Shown here: in pieces, positions 27,391-36,858 of the stretch
How positions within the stretch are numbered: the stretch's first letter is position 1
How the letters are laid out: each line of letters starts with the position of its first letter
Source of the DNA: Gammaproteobacteria bacterium
GTDB taxonomy: Bacteria > Pseudomonadota > Gammaproteobacteria > Pseudomonadales > Azotimanducaceae
DNA length: 64,000 bases
Direction: 5' to 3'
Assembly (NCBI GenBank): GCA_028821515.1
Contig: JAPPGA010000072.1
Coordinates: 34,944-98,943, forward strand
Made by a program: the position numbers and the translations under genes
The notes under the pieces: model-generated
What the model was told of the DNA's origin: nothing
The model's database searches: none
What the model saw: the letters and a program-made list of their open reading frames with translations, nothing else

Positions 27391-28216
27391 CTTCGGACCG
27401 TGCCGGGTCCGCGATCTCAGCCGGCCGGGCTCCCCGCCGGGCACTGCCGTTGGCCAGGGGCGAGATGCCGAAATGGCCGGCCAGCGGCGAATGTCCCACG
27501 ATGTCCGCCACACCGCGAAGTTTGAAATGCAGCCTCGACCGGGGCCATGGCACCGCGACCAGGGTGCATGCAAGTATCAGCAAATCGATGCGCAGGCTCC
27601 TGTGCGCGAAGTACCACGTTTCGAGCTGTCCCTTGAGCGGAATGATCACGCTGTCGTAGTACTCCTTCGGGTCTCCCGGGGCCTGGGCCAGGATGCGGTC
27701 CTCGTTGCGGAACACCAGCGAACCCACGCCCGTCACGCCGGGTTTCATGCTCTTCACGATCTCCTGCACCCGGGGCGAGTAGCAGTGAAACGCGCGCGAC
27801 GTGAGCGGCCGGGGACCGACCAGGCTCATCTCGCCCAGGAACGTGTTCCACAGCTGCGGCAGTTCATCTATCTTCAGCGCGCTCAACCGCCTTCCGACCG
27901 GCAGCACCCGCGGATCATCGCCATAGGTGATGTCCCCGGCCACGGTACTCCCGCTGGCCATGGTCGTGAACTTCAGCAGCGTGAACTTCGCGCCCGAGCG
28001 TCCCACGCGGCGTTGCCTGAACATGACGTTCGTTTCCCCGGCGAAGCGCAGCAAGACCGACACGATCAGGTACAGCGGCGGCAGGATGAACATCAAAAGG
28101 CCACTGAGAAGAACGTCGATCACCCGCTTCGAGACCGCGTAGAACCGCGTATTCGTGCTGTGGCCGTTCGTCGATGTGGTTGAATTCATAGGGCAATACG
28201 ATGAGTTGGACGCCAT
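27347..28216 (-). CDS. polyprenyl-phosphate sugar transferase (WcaJ/PglC type)
   Basis: 289-residue bacterial sugar transferase. A single N-terminal membrane hairpin (VIDVLLSGLLMFILPPLYLI) is followed by KFTTM, DELPQLWNTFLGEMSLVGPRPL with the catalytic Asp-Glu, and MKPGVTGVGS. These enzymes transfer a phospho-sugar from UDP-sugar to undecaprenyl phosphate to start O-antigen, capsule or exopolysaccharide chains. The C-terminus runs about 60 residues past the usual end and is low in conservation. It stands alone; no other glycan genes are in the window. Confidence 0.85.
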   Translation of the reverse strand: MASNSSYCPMNSTTSTNGHSTNTRFYAVSKRVIDVLLSGLLMFILPPLYLIVSVLLRFAGETNVMFRQRRVGRSGAKFTLLKFTTMASGSTVAGDITYGDDPRVLPVGRRLSALKIDELPQLWNTFLGEMSLVGPRPLTSRAFHCYSPRVQEIVKSMKPGVTGVGSLVFRNEDRILAQAPGDPKEYYDSVIIPLKGQLETWYFAHRSLRIDLLILACTLVAVPWPRSRLHFKLRGVADIVGHSPLAGHFGISPLANGSARRGARPAEIADPARSEVRKRTRATSPGSVG

Positions 28217-28666
28217 CCCCGCAAACGCGCGCCTTTATACGCCTTCTGGATTGGTGCGCAAGTCTACCACGCCCGCCGCTCATCGCCCCCGAAAAACGAT
28301 GATGATCCAATACTCGCAATGCAAATCCCGACGCTAAACAAATCGGGTTGGTCCAAAGCAGGACCAATGGTCCCCTGGACTTTCGGACCGGTGGTGGCGA
28401 ACGGCAGGGGCCGGGGCTGATTGCGGTGGGTAGCGGCCTGCCATCAGCTTGTCGCCAACATAGACGAAAAGCTCGGAGGAACGCGCCCAAAAACAGTCCC
28501 CGAAACCCGCGTTCCATGCAACACTCTAACGTTACGACATCCACCACCCGGAACGAGAGATGCGCGTTCACGTTGTCGGCGACCACCATGCGGCCACTCG
28601 CCTTCGGGACTGGCGCAAGCGCCACTCCCAGGATCGCCGATCCTGCCACGGCGTGAAAATCACCTG
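28217..28666. other. intergenic region with tandem GGTCC/GGACC hairpins
   Basis: 450 bp between divergent genes, no plausible coding frame. Two adjacent hairpins occur at 28348-28389: TTGGTCC/GGACCAA with a 6-nt loop, then GGTCC/GGACC with an 11-nt loop. They lie about 130 bp upstream of the sugar transferase start and could be regulatory or a repeat element. Confidence 0.45.
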
Positions 28667-29377
28667 ATGCATGTCGGCATCCTTCAGGCGGATCGCGTTG
28701 ATCCGGAGCACCGCGCCAAGTTCGGCGACTACCCTGCAATGTTCGCCGAGACGCTTCGCGGCAGCATGGACCAGGAGGCCACGTTCGAGTACTTCGACGT
28801 GCGCCGCGAACGCTATCCCAAGGCTATCCGAGACTGCGACGGTTATCTGATTACCGGTAGCCGGGCCAGCGTCTACGAGGACGATCCCTGGATCGCCCGC
28901 CTCATCCGCTTCGTGGGCGAACTGCACGAAACCCGGGTCAGGACCATCGGCATCTGCTTCGGACACCAGTTGATCGCCCAGGCCCTGGGCGGCGTCGTCG
29001 GCCGGGCGCCCGCGGGATGGGGCGTCGGTGTTCACGCATGGAAGGTGGTGCGGGGGGAGCCCTGGATGCGCCCCGCGTTGCGGGAAATCCGCCTCCTCGC
29101 GAGCCACCAGGACCAGGTGGAGACACTGCCACCTGGCGCGCGCCTTCTGGCGTCAAGCGAGTTCTGTCCGTATGCCGCTTTCGCGGTCGGGAACCACATG
29201 CTCGCAGTACAAGGGCATCCCGAGTTCACCACGGCATACGCCGAGTTTCTGATGCGCAAGCGCAAGGCTATCCTCGGCGCAGCGTTCGAGCCCGGCATGC
29301 GATCACTGGATCAGCCGACCGACGCGGGAGTCATCGCAGGCTGGATGGCGGGGTTCCTGGCCTGCGGCGCCTCCTGA
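28667..29377 (+). CDS. class I glutamine amidotransferase-like protein
   Basis: 236-residue protein of the GATase1 fold with the complete triad: C97 in GICFGHQLIAQALGG, H184 and E186 in VQGHPEFT. It resembles GMP-synthase-like stand-alone amidotransferases and gamma-glutamyl hydrolase types that act on small-molecule amides. ATG 28667 starts the conserved MHVGILQAD; the open frame upstream is not conserved-looking. It precedes the sulfotransferase gene by 40 bp and may be co-transcribed. Confidence 0.85.
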   Translation: MHVGILQADRVDPEHRAKFGDYPAMFAETLRGSMDQEATFEYFDVRRERYPKAIRDCDGYLITGSRASVYEDDPWIARLIRFVGELHETRVRTIGICFGHQLIAQALGGVVGRAPAGWGVGVHAWKVVRGEPWMRPALREIRLLASHQDQVETLPPGARLLASSEFCPYAAFAVGNHMLAVQGHPEFTTAYAEFLMRKRKAILGAAFEPGMRSLDQPTDAGVIAGWMAGFLACGAS

Positions 29378-29417
29378 CCGGCACCGACTCTCCAAGGCCT
29401 CTCGCGACACCGATGCC

Positions 29418-30986
29418 ATGACCGAGCGTGACGGGCACATCCAGTTCGGCGATGCCTGCACCAGGCTCGGTCGCTGGGAGGAAGCGTCGAGGGCCTACCG
29501 GGACGCGCTCGCGCTGCAACCCGACGACGTCTCCACCACGATCAAGCTGGGAGATGTCTACCTTTCTGCACAGCTCTTTGCGGATGCGGCAGAACTTTAC
29601 GAGGGGACCCTCTCGATCCTGCCGGACAACGCCGTCCTTCACAGGCACCTTGGCGCGGTGCTCCATCGAATGGGACAGACACAGAAGGCCATCGACTGCC
29701 TTGAGCGCGCAATCGAGCTACGTCCCGACTACGCGAAGGCGCGCATCGACCTCGCGCTGGTCTATCGGCAACTCGAGAGGACGGTGGAGGCGCTTCACCA
29801 GATCCAGGAATCCATCCTCTTCATGCCCGACGACGTCGATGCGCACATCAGCCTGGCGCTGACGTTGAGACAGGAGGGGAGAATGGCGTACGCGGCGAGG
29901 CACTTGAGCCAGTTCCTTGCGATCCAGCCCGTCTGCGGCGCCGCCTACTACCACCTCTCGATGATACGGCCACCACTCGACCTCATTCCCAGGATTCGCA
30001 GGCTCCTCGACGACCCCGCGCTGCCCGAGGACGATGCGATGTATTGCCACTTCGCCCTGGGCAATGTCCTCGACACCCACACGGCCTCAGATCTCGCATT
30101 CGACCACTACCGGCAGGCCAATACGCGCAAGCGCCGATCCCTCGTCTACGATCCCCGCGACAATACGCGGCTGTCCGAGAAGCTGATCGAGACGTACTCG
30201 AAGGACTTCTTCGAACAGAAACGGGGCTTGGGGTGCGATTCCGACCTGCCCGTATTCATCGTGGGTCTGCCGAGGTCCGGCACAACACTCGTAGAGCAGA
30301 TTCTCAGCAGCCACGGCTCGATCCACGGAGCCGGTGAACTCGGGTCTTTCGCCGGGATCGACTGTACGATCGCGCACACGTTTCGGTCTGAGAAACCCGC
30401 TCCCGATTGCATGTCACTGATCGATCAGGAAACAGCGGACGAATTCTCCGCTCGGTACCTGGAAGAACTGCGGCTGCGGGCGCCGTCAGCCGCACGGGTT
30501 GTCGACAGGCTTGCCGGGAATTTCATCCGCGTCGGTTTGATCAAGACGCTGTTTCCCGACGCCTACGTCGTGCATTGCAGCCGGAATGCGCTCGACACCT
30601 GCGTGTCTCTCTACTTCCACTACTTCGAGGCGCTGGCCTGGTCCTTCGACCTCCGGGAACTCGGCCAGTACTACCTCGACTACCGGCGCCTGATGGACCA
30701 CTGGGAAGGCCTTTTTCCCGACGGAATGTTCGAGGTGCGCTACGAGGAACTCGTGCACGACCCCGAGAGGGTCAGCCGGGCGCTGGTCGACTACCTTGAT
30801 CTTCCGTGGGACGGGAGGTGTCTCGAGTTCTACAAGAACACCAGGGCCGTCATGAGTCCGAGCAACATCCAGGTCAGGCACCCGGTGTACAAGGTCTCCG
30901 TGGAGCGCTGGAAACGCTACGAGAAGCACCTTAGGTCGCTTGTCGAGGTCCTGGGGAAGGCTCAAGGTGGTTCTGTCATCGGGTAG
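29418..30986 (+). CDS. TPR-containing sulfotransferase
   Basis: 522-residue protein with N-terminal tetratricopeptide repeats (about residues 1-190, e.g. GDVYLSAQLFADAAELYEG) followed by a sulfotransferase domain. The 5'-phosphosulfate loop is PVFIVGLPRSGTTLVEQIL at about 276-294, and the 3'-phosphate-binding segment is VVHCSRNALDTCVSLYF. It would move sulfate from PAPS to an unknown acceptor; many bacterial TPR-sulfotransferases of this layout are uncharacterised. The sugar transferase nearby makes a glycan acceptor possible. Confidence 0.85.
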   Translation: MTERDGHIQFGDACTRLGRWEEASRAYRDALALQPDDVSTTIKLGDVYLSAQLFADAAELYEGTLSILPDNAVLHRHLGAVLHRMGQTQKAIDCLERAIELRPDYAKARIDLALVYRQLERTVEALHQIQESILFMPDDVDAHISLALTLRQEGRMAYAARHLSQFLAIQPVCGAAYYHLSMIRPPLDLIPRIRRLLDDPALPEDDAMYCHFALGNVLDTHTASDLAFDHYRQANTRKRRSLVYDPRDNTRLSEKLIETYSKDFFEQKRGLGCDSDLPVFIVGLPRSGTTLVEQILSSHGSIHGAGELGSFAGIDCTIAHTFRSEKPAPDCMSLIDQETADEFSARYLEELRLRAPSAARVVDRLAGNFIRVGLIKTLFPDAYVVHCSRNALDTCVSLYFHYFEALAWSFDLRELGQYYLDYRRLMDHWEGLFPDGMFEVRYEELVHDPERVSRALVDYLDLPWDGRCLEFYKNTRAVMSPSNIQVRHPVYKVSVERWKRYEKHLRSLVEVLGKAQGGSVIG

Positions 30987-31168
30987 CTCGCAACCATCGG
31001 CGTAGCTGTTCGCTGCGGCGATGTCCGGCGACAGTCCCTATCTGAATCGCCCGAATGCTCGGTTCCCGTCCATCGCCCACGAGACCACCGAGATCACGGC
31101 ATCCCCAACGCGCGCGGCACCTTCCAACCCTCCGTTCCCTCCCGCAGTTCGGCTGGTAGCATGTCCCC

Positions 31169-32965
31169 ATGTGGCCCGCCCTGCCCAACCCCCACGCGCT
31201 GGCGATGCTGCTGGTAACGGTCACCGCGCTGTACTTGTTCAGCCGGGAAGACTACCGCCTGGAAGTGACCAGTATCGGGCTTCTCTCGCTGCTGGCGGTG
31301 GGATTCTCGCTGTTCCCGTTCGAAGGCCTTGAGCCGACCGGGTTGTTCTATGGCCTGGGCCACGAGGCGCTCGTATCAGTCTGCGCGCTGCTGGTGCTGG
31401 GCCAGGGAATCGTCGTGACCGGCGCGCTCGAACCCGTCGGCCGATTGCTGGGGCGCGCATGGGCAAGGACGCCGTTCCTTGCGCTGCTCACCACCCTGGT
31501 AGTGGCCGCGGCGTTGTCCGCCTTTGTCAACAACACGCCGGTCGTCGTCCTGCTGCTGCCGATTCTCATTGGCGCCTGCCTGCGCGCGAATGCCTCACCC
31601 ACCGGCGTGCTGATGCCGATGGGATTCGCAACCCTGGTGGGCGGCATGGCGACCACCATTGGCACATCCACCAACCTGCTTGTGGTGGCGGTCGCCCACG
31701 ATATGGGCCTGGAACGCTTCGGCATGTTCGACTTCGCCGCTCCCGCGGCCATCGCCGGCGGCGTCGCCATGCTCTACCTGTGGCTATTGGCGCCTCGCCT
31801 GCTGCCCGAGCGGCGCATTGTGTTGGCGGACGCCTCGACACGCGTATTCGATGCCCGCCTCACCCTCTCTGAAGACAGCCCCGTGGTGGGCAACACAGTG
31901 GCGGCGGCAAGGGAGTTCGTCGACGACAACATGGAGGTCGTCCGCATCCGTCGGGGCAATACCCACATTTTCGCCAGCCCGGACGAAGTACTTCGCGCCG
32001 GTGACCGCTTGCGAATACGCGACACATCCACCCGCCTGTTGGCCTTCGCCCAAGCCATGAAGGCTACGCTCGAGAGTCGCAACAGCGCCGGCAATGAGAT
32101 CGACGACGGGCTGACCCTCGCGGAAGTGGCCGTAGTTGGCGGCTCCAGGCTGGACGGCACCAACCTGAAATCGTCTCCATTCCTGCAGGAATACGAACTC
32201 ATCGTACTCGCCCTGCATCGGCACGGACATGACATCTGGTCGGAGTACCTGGAAATTCAGGACGTGATGCTGAGACAGGGCGATGTCGTGCTGGTCCGGG
32301 GCCCGGGGAACCAGATTCGGCGCCTGAAGCGGGACCCCGAGTTCCTCGTGCTGGACGCCACGATGGAACTCCCGCGCACGCGCAAAGCCAAGCTCGTCCT
32401 TGGCATCCTGACTGCGGTGATCACGCTCGCCGCCACCGGCGTGATGCACATAGCAGTCAGCGCCGTGTTCGGTGTGCTGCTGATGTTGACGACCCAATGC
32501 ATGAGCGTCCGCGCCGCCACCCGCGCCATCAACCCGCAGGTTTTCTTCGTGGTGGCCGCGAGCCTCGCTCTCGGCAAAGCGCTGGTCGTGACTGGAGCCA
32601 CCGACTACCTCTCGGAGTTGTTCGTCTTCGCGACCGGCACGGCGTCGCCCACGGTAGTCGTGGGTACGCTGATGGCCCTGCTTGCGCTGCTCACCAATGT
32701 CGTCTCCAACAACGCTGCGGCGGTGATCGGCACGCCGATCGCCATTGGCATCGCCGGCAGTCTCGGCCTGCCTCCCGAACCCTTCGTGCTGGCGGTCCTG
32801 TTCGGTGCCAACATGAGCTTCGCGACGCCGATGGCCTACCAGACGAACCTGCTGGTAATGAGCGCCGGCAGCTACCGCTTCAGAGAATTCGTGCTTGTCG
32901 GGACGCCGCTAACCCTGCTGATGCTGGTGGTGCTGACGCTGGTCCTGTCGCGGATGTATCTCTGA
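31169..32965 (+). CDS. SLC13/DASS-type anion transporter with two RCK_C (TrkA-C) domains
   Basis: 598-residue membrane protein. Two blocks of helices (residues 1-215 and 410-598) flank two cytosolic RCK_C-type domains (about 225-300 and 310-390: VVRIRRGNTHIFASPDEVLRAGD and VLALHRHGHDIWS). The conserved motif NNTPVVVLLLP and its second-half counterpart NVVSNNAAAVIG are the family's ion/substrate-binding SNT-type loops. Such transporters move sulfate, di- or tricarboxylates, often with Na+. The adjacent sulfotransferase makes sulfate plausible but unproven. Confidence 0.85.
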   Translation: MWPALPNPHALAMLLVTVTALYLFSREDYRLEVTSIGLLSLLAVGFSLFPFEGLEPTGLFYGLGHEALVSVCALLVLGQGIVVTGALEPVGRLLGRAWARTPFLALLTTLVVAAALSAFVNNTPVVVLLLPILIGACLRANASPTGVLMPMGFATLVGGMATTIGTSTNLLVVAVAHDMGLERFGMFDFAAPAAIAGGVAMLYLWLLAPRLLPERRIVLADASTRVFDARLTLSEDSPVVGNTVAAAREFVDDNMEVVRIRRGNTHIFASPDEVLRAGDRLRIRDTSTRLLAFAQAMKATLESRNSAGNEIDDGLTLAEVAVVGGSRLDGTNLKSSPFLQEYELIVLALHRHGHDIWSEYLEIQDVMLRQGDVVLVRGPGNQIRRLKRDPEFLVLDATMELPRTRKAKLVLGILTAVITLAATGVMHIAVSAVFGVLLMLTTQCMSVRAATRAINPQVFFVVAASLALGKALVVTGATDYLSELFVFATGTASPTVVVGTLMALLALLTNVVSNNAAAVIGTPIAIGIAGSLGLPPEPFVLAVLFGANMSFATPMAYQTNLLVMSAGSYRFREFVLVGTPLTLLMLVVLTLVLSRMYL

Positions 32966-33006
32966 CAGCCGGGAACAGGATGTCGTAGCGCGGGTTCTCG
33001 CTGACG

Positions 33007-34152
33007 TCAGGCGAGCGCCTGCTCGAGATCCCCGATCAGGTCCTCGACCGCCTCTATGCCGATGGAAAGGCGTATCAGGTCCTTCGGGATCGGACTGCCC
33101 TCTCCTTCTATCGAGTAGCGGTGTTCGATCAGGCTCTCAACGCCGCCGAGGGACGTTGCCCGGGTGAACACCCTGCATCGCTTGACGACATCCAACGCCT
33201 TTTCCGCATCGCCCTTCACGCGCAGCGATAGCATGCCGCCGAAGCCGCCATCCATCTGGCGCCTGGCAATGGCATGTCCGGGGTGACTGGGCAGACCGGG
33301 ATACAGCACGGCCCTGAGCGCGGGGTGTCCCTCGAAATGGCGAGCGATCGCCAACGCCGACTCCGAGGCCTTGCGTACACGCAGAAAGAGCGTGCGCATA
33401 CCCCGCTGCAGCAGCCAGGCCTCGAAGGCCCCCAGGATCGCGCCCCCGTGAAGCCTCACGTGGCAGACGCGTTCCCAGAGTTCGTCCTTTCGCGCCGTTA
33501 CTAGCGCACCCGCGACCACGTCGCAATGACCGTTCAGGTACTTCGTGGCCGAGTGCATCACGAGATCGGCGCCGTGCCGGATCGGCTGCGTCAACACGGG
33601 TGTTGGAACCGTGGAATCGACAACAAGTGCGGCTCCCGCTTCATGCGCGATTTCGGCCGCAGCCGCGATGTCGATCACATCCCACGTCGGATTGCAGGGC
33701 GACTCGATCCAGAGCAGCCTGGTCCCTTGCCGTTCAACCGTCTGGACCATGGCGTCCGGATCCGCGGGATCGAAGAGATCGAGCGCGAGCCCCCACTGGT
33801 CGCAGAAAGTGATCAGCCAATTGCGCAATCCCCAGTACATGATTCTCGGAGCCACAACCCGGTCGCCGGGCTTAAGCGACTGGATGATCGCCATCGCAGC
33901 GGACATGCCGGAGCTGAAGAGCAGGGCCTCCTCTCCCCCTTCCAGGCGAGCGAGGACCTTCTCCGCCACGACGAAGCCGGGGTTCTCGTCGCGCCCGTAG
34001 CTGTGCTGCGGGTTCGTCAGCGCATAGTTCTCATCGCGCAGGTAGGTCGTGGACGGGAATATGGCCGGCGTGAGCCCGCCCTTCCCGGCGTCTATCTGAC
34101 GCAGGGCCTGCGCATTCAGCGTTTCCGGCGCGAGTTTCGTGTCGTTACGCAT
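33007..34152 (-). CDS. Cys/Met metabolism PLP-dependent enzyme (cystathionine lyase/synthase family)
   Basis: 381-residue trans-sulfuration enzyme. The N-terminal IFPSTTYLRDENY and Y52 (HSYGRDENP, from the partner subunit) and K204 in HSATKYLNGHCDV are the PLP-site features; ESPCNPTWDV and SLGGVESLIEHR are also present. It could be cystathionine beta- or gamma-lyase, cystathionine gamma-synthase or a methionine gamma-lyase-like enzyme; the sequence alone does not decide. It is divergent from the thioredoxin-TPR gene and ends 42 bp from the converging transporter. Confidence 0.87.
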   Translation of the reverse strand: MRNDTKLAPETLNAQALRQIDAGKGGLTPAIFPSTTYLRDENYALTNPQHSYGRDENPGFVVAEKVLARLEGGEEALLFSSGMSAAMAIIQSLKPGDRVVAPRIMYWGLRNWLITFCDQWGLALDLFDPADPDAMVQTVERQGTRLLWIESPCNPTWDVIDIAAAAEIAHEAGAALVVDSTVPTPVLTQPIRHGADLVMHSATKYLNGHCDVVAGALVTARKDELWERVCHVRLHGGAILGAFEAWLLQRGMRTLFLRVRKASESALAIARHFEGHPALRAVLYPGLPSHPGHAIARRQMDGGFGGMLSLRVKGDAEKALDVVKRCRVFTRATSLGGVESLIEHRYSIEGEGSPIPKDLIRLSIGIEAVEDLIGDLEQALA

Positions 34153-34254
34153 TCGATCTCGATGAGTCTGTACTTTGTGCGATGATTGGAGTTCCCTCCA
34201 CCCGCGGACGATAATAGACGAATGCCTTCGGGCAGCGTTCGCGAGAAACCGTCA

Positions 34255-35715
34255 ATGGCCACAATCCGGTTGTCGCTTCGGCTGGCTGTGCTCTGCTGCC
34301 TGCTGGGCAGTGCATCGCTCGACAGCGAGGTCCACTTCCACGATCTCGGCTTCGACGAGGCCCTCGAACGGGCCGAGGCCGAGGCAAAGGTCGTGTTCAT
34401 CGACTTCTTCACGACCTGGTGTGTTCCCTGCAAGGAGATGGACGCCACCACGTTCAAGGATTCGGACGTCTCGGCGTGGCTCGCCGAGCACACCGTGGCG
34501 CTGAAGATCGATGCCGAGGCGAGCGAGACCAACCGGGCACTGGCGCAGCGGTACGGCGTCCGGTCCTTCCCGAACTACGTGTTCATATCGCCGAACGGCG
34601 ACCTGATGGACCGAATCACCGGGAAGCGGCCGCCCGAGGAGTTCATCGAACACAGCAATAGTGCGCTTCGGGGGGAGAATGCCATCGCCCGGGCCCAGGC
34701 GGCACTGGCGGCGGGCAACCCGGAGGATCCGAGCCTGCGCTCCAGGCTGGCCGACGCCTACGCGGAACTGGGACAGGACCAGAACGCGCTGCGCGAATAC
34801 CTCTGGTGCTTTGATGTGGGCATGAAGAACACAGAGAGCTATGGGGCTGTCCGGCTCTCGTTCCTGTTGAGCGACATCGAGAGACTCGGGCACCGATATC
34901 CTCCCGCCCGGGCAGCGCTGGTCGAACGCCGACGGCAGGCGGAGCAGCGCATCATCGACGGGTCTGCCGAGTACGACGACATTGCGGATTACTCGTCGAT
35001 AAACGAAACGCTCGACGAACAGGATGCGACCCTTGCCCTGTACGATCGGGTCAGGGACGCGGGTTCGTTACCCGATCTCACGATGCGGGCTTTCGCGCGC
35101 GAGGTCTTCGACCTCCTCGTGGACGCGAAACGGTATGAAAGGATCGTTGCGGAGTACGACGTTTCCGCGAGGATTGAGTGGGAATTCGAGTCATTCAGAT
35201 CGTTGATGGAGTTCTATCAGGATCCGGGTGAGATGTTCGATCAAGTGGAGGAGCAGCTCTCAGAATCCACACGAAAGGAGTTGGCGGACATCCTGGCGGA
35301 CTCGGACCATCAGGAACGGATGCGGCAGACTTACAAGGACATGCTGCGTGATGACATCGCTTCCCACTACCAGGTACTCGTCGGCGCCGGGCTCCTCGAG
35401 GACGCCGCTGAGGTCGCGCAACGGCTGATCGAGGAACTCGACGACGCCGAAACCCACAATGCACTGGCATGGGCGGGTTACCTCACCGGGTCGCCAGTCG
35501 AGGCGAACCTGGTGCAGGCGCGCCGGGCGTTCGAGATGACCGAGGGGAAGGACATCGCGATCGTGGACACGTTGGCACGCGTACTCGCAACCCTCGGCCA
35601 CAAAGACGAGGCGGTCTCGATAGGCGAAAAGGCCCTGCTCGAGGCGGAGACGTCAAGTGACCGGCAGGTCCTGCTCTATTGTCTCGAGTACTGTTACAAC
35701 TACTCCGCCGATTGA
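34255..35715 (+). CDS. exported thioredoxin-domain protein with helical-repeat C-terminus
   Basis: 486 residues. ATG 34255 starts a signal peptide (MATIRLSLRLAVLCCLLGSA). The thioredoxin domain (about 25-145) has the redox pair C56-V-P-C59 in TTWCVPCKEMD and the cis-Pro in YGVRSFPNYVF. Residues 160-486 are all helical with TPR-like repeats (LADAYAELGQDQNALREYL, ALAWAGYLTGSPVEANLVQARRAFE in parts). It is probably a periplasmic thiol reductase that docks partners through the repeats. Upstream ATGs at 34186 and 34222 would add a non-conserved leader. Confidence 0.83.
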   Translation: MATIRLSLRLAVLCCLLGSASLDSEVHFHDLGFDEALERAEAEAKVVFIDFFTTWCVPCKEMDATTFKDSDVSAWLAEHTVALKIDAEASETNRALAQRYGVRSFPNYVFISPNGDLMDRITGKRPPEEFIEHSNSALRGENAIARAQAALAAGNPEDPSLRSRLADAYAELGQDQNALREYLWCFDVGMKNTESYGAVRLSFLLSDIERLGHRYPPARAALVERRRQAEQRIIDGSAEYDDIADYSSINETLDEQDATLALYDRVRDAGSLPDLTMRAFAREVFDLLVDAKRYERIVAEYDVSARIEWEFESFRSLMEFYQDPGEMFDQVEEQLSESTRKELADILADSDHQERMRQTYKDMLRDDIASHYQVLVGAGLLEDAAEVAQRLIEELDDAETHNALAWAGYLTGSPVEANLVQARRAFEMTEGKDIAIVDTLARVLATLGHKDEAVSIGEKALLEAETSSDRQVLLYCLEYCYNYSAD

Positions 35716-35741
35716 CGGTACCGGTTTGGCGATGTCGACCG

Positions 35742-36746
35742 TTACAGCAGTTCCTCCGCCATGAACCGCAGCGTTTCCGGATTGGAGGAACCGACCTTCA
35801 GCATCGTCACCGGACTCTCCTTCCAGGCCTGCAACCGATCGCGGATCCGCTCCTTCGGGCCGACCAGTGAGATCTCGTCGCACAGTTCCCGGGGCACGGC
35901 CGCCATGGCGTCGTCCCTCCGGCCGGCGAGGAACAGCTCCTGGATGCGTTCGGCCTCGGCGCCGAAGCCCATGCGGGTCACGTGGTCCTTGTGCACATTG
36001 AAGGTTTTCGCCCCCATGCCGCCGACGTAAAAGCCGACGTTCTGCCGGACCTGGTCCAGCGCGCGGTCAACGTCCTCGTCGATGATGACCGTCGCGCCCG
36101 CGGCAATCTCGAAGTCCCGGTTACGTATGGCAAGCGCGTCCTTGTACATCTCCCGCATGCGGTACGGCGAAAGGAACATCGGCAACCAGCCGTCGCATAT
36201 CTCCGCCCCCAGGGCCACGTTCTTCGGCCCTTCGGCCCCGAGGTAGACCGGAATGTGCTCGCGAACCGGATGCAGGATGAGCTTCAGCGGCTTGCCGAGT
36301 CCCGTGCCGCCGGGCAGCGGCATTTGGTAGTGCTTGCCGTCGAAGGAGACCGGGGTCTGCCTCGCGACGATATCGCGAAAGATCGAGACCCACTCGCGGG
36401 TGCGCTCCAGGGGTCTCGGATACGGCTGTCCGTACCAGCCCTCCACCACCTGCGGTCCGGAGACGCCGATGCCGAGGATCAGCCGACCGTTCGACAGGTA
36501 GTCGAGGGACACCGCGTGCATCGCAGCACTCGCTGGCGTGCGCGCGGAGATCTGCATGATGGACGTGCCCAGCTTGATGCGCTCCGTGTTTGCGCCGATC
36601 CAGGCGAGCGGCGTGAAGCAGTCCGAGCCGTAAATCTCCGATGTCCAGATCGTGTCGTAGCCGAGGGATTCGGCTTCCCTGGCCAGTTCGACGATCCTCG
36701 CGCCTCCCGCCGGTCCGAGCGGCCCGATTCCCATTCCGAGCTTCAT
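35742..36746 (-). CDS. LLM-class F420-dependent oxidoreductase
   Basis: 334-residue luciferase-like TIM barrel, similar to the F420-dependent TIGR03559/Rv3520c group. Typical segments are ESLGYDTIWTSEIYGSD, LGTSIMQISARTPASAAM, NGRLILGIGVSGPQVVEGWYG in parts, and IPVYLGAEGPKN. It would oxidise or reduce an organic substrate with F420 or flavin. It is divergent from the MFS transporter (113-bp gap) and may share regulation with the dioxygenase-SDR group behind it. It is only distantly related to the LLM enzyme at 16 kb. Confidence 0.86.
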   Translation of the reverse strand: MKLGMGIGPLGPAGGARIVELAREAESLGYDTIWTSEIYGSDCFTPLAWIGANTERIKLGTSIMQISARTPASAAMHAVSLDYLSNGRLILGIGVSGPQVVEGWYGQPYPRPLERTREWVSIFRDIVARQTPVSFDGKHYQMPLPGGTGLGKPLKLILHPVREHIPVYLGAEGPKNVALGAEICDGWLPMFLSPYRMREMYKDALAIRNRDFEIAAGATVIIDEDVDRALDQVRQNVGFYVGGMGAKTFNVHKDHVTRMGFGAEAERIQELFLAGRRDDAMAAVPRELCDEISLVGPKERIRDRLQAWKESPVTMLKVGSSNPETLRFMAEELL

Positions 36747-36858
36747 GCACTACCTCCCCAGAACCAGGCCGAAAAGCTTACACTCCCGCGCCACCCCATG
36801 AATAACGCGTCCCGAATGGATCGCATGATTCTCTACGACCAGCGGATCGGCAACTGAC

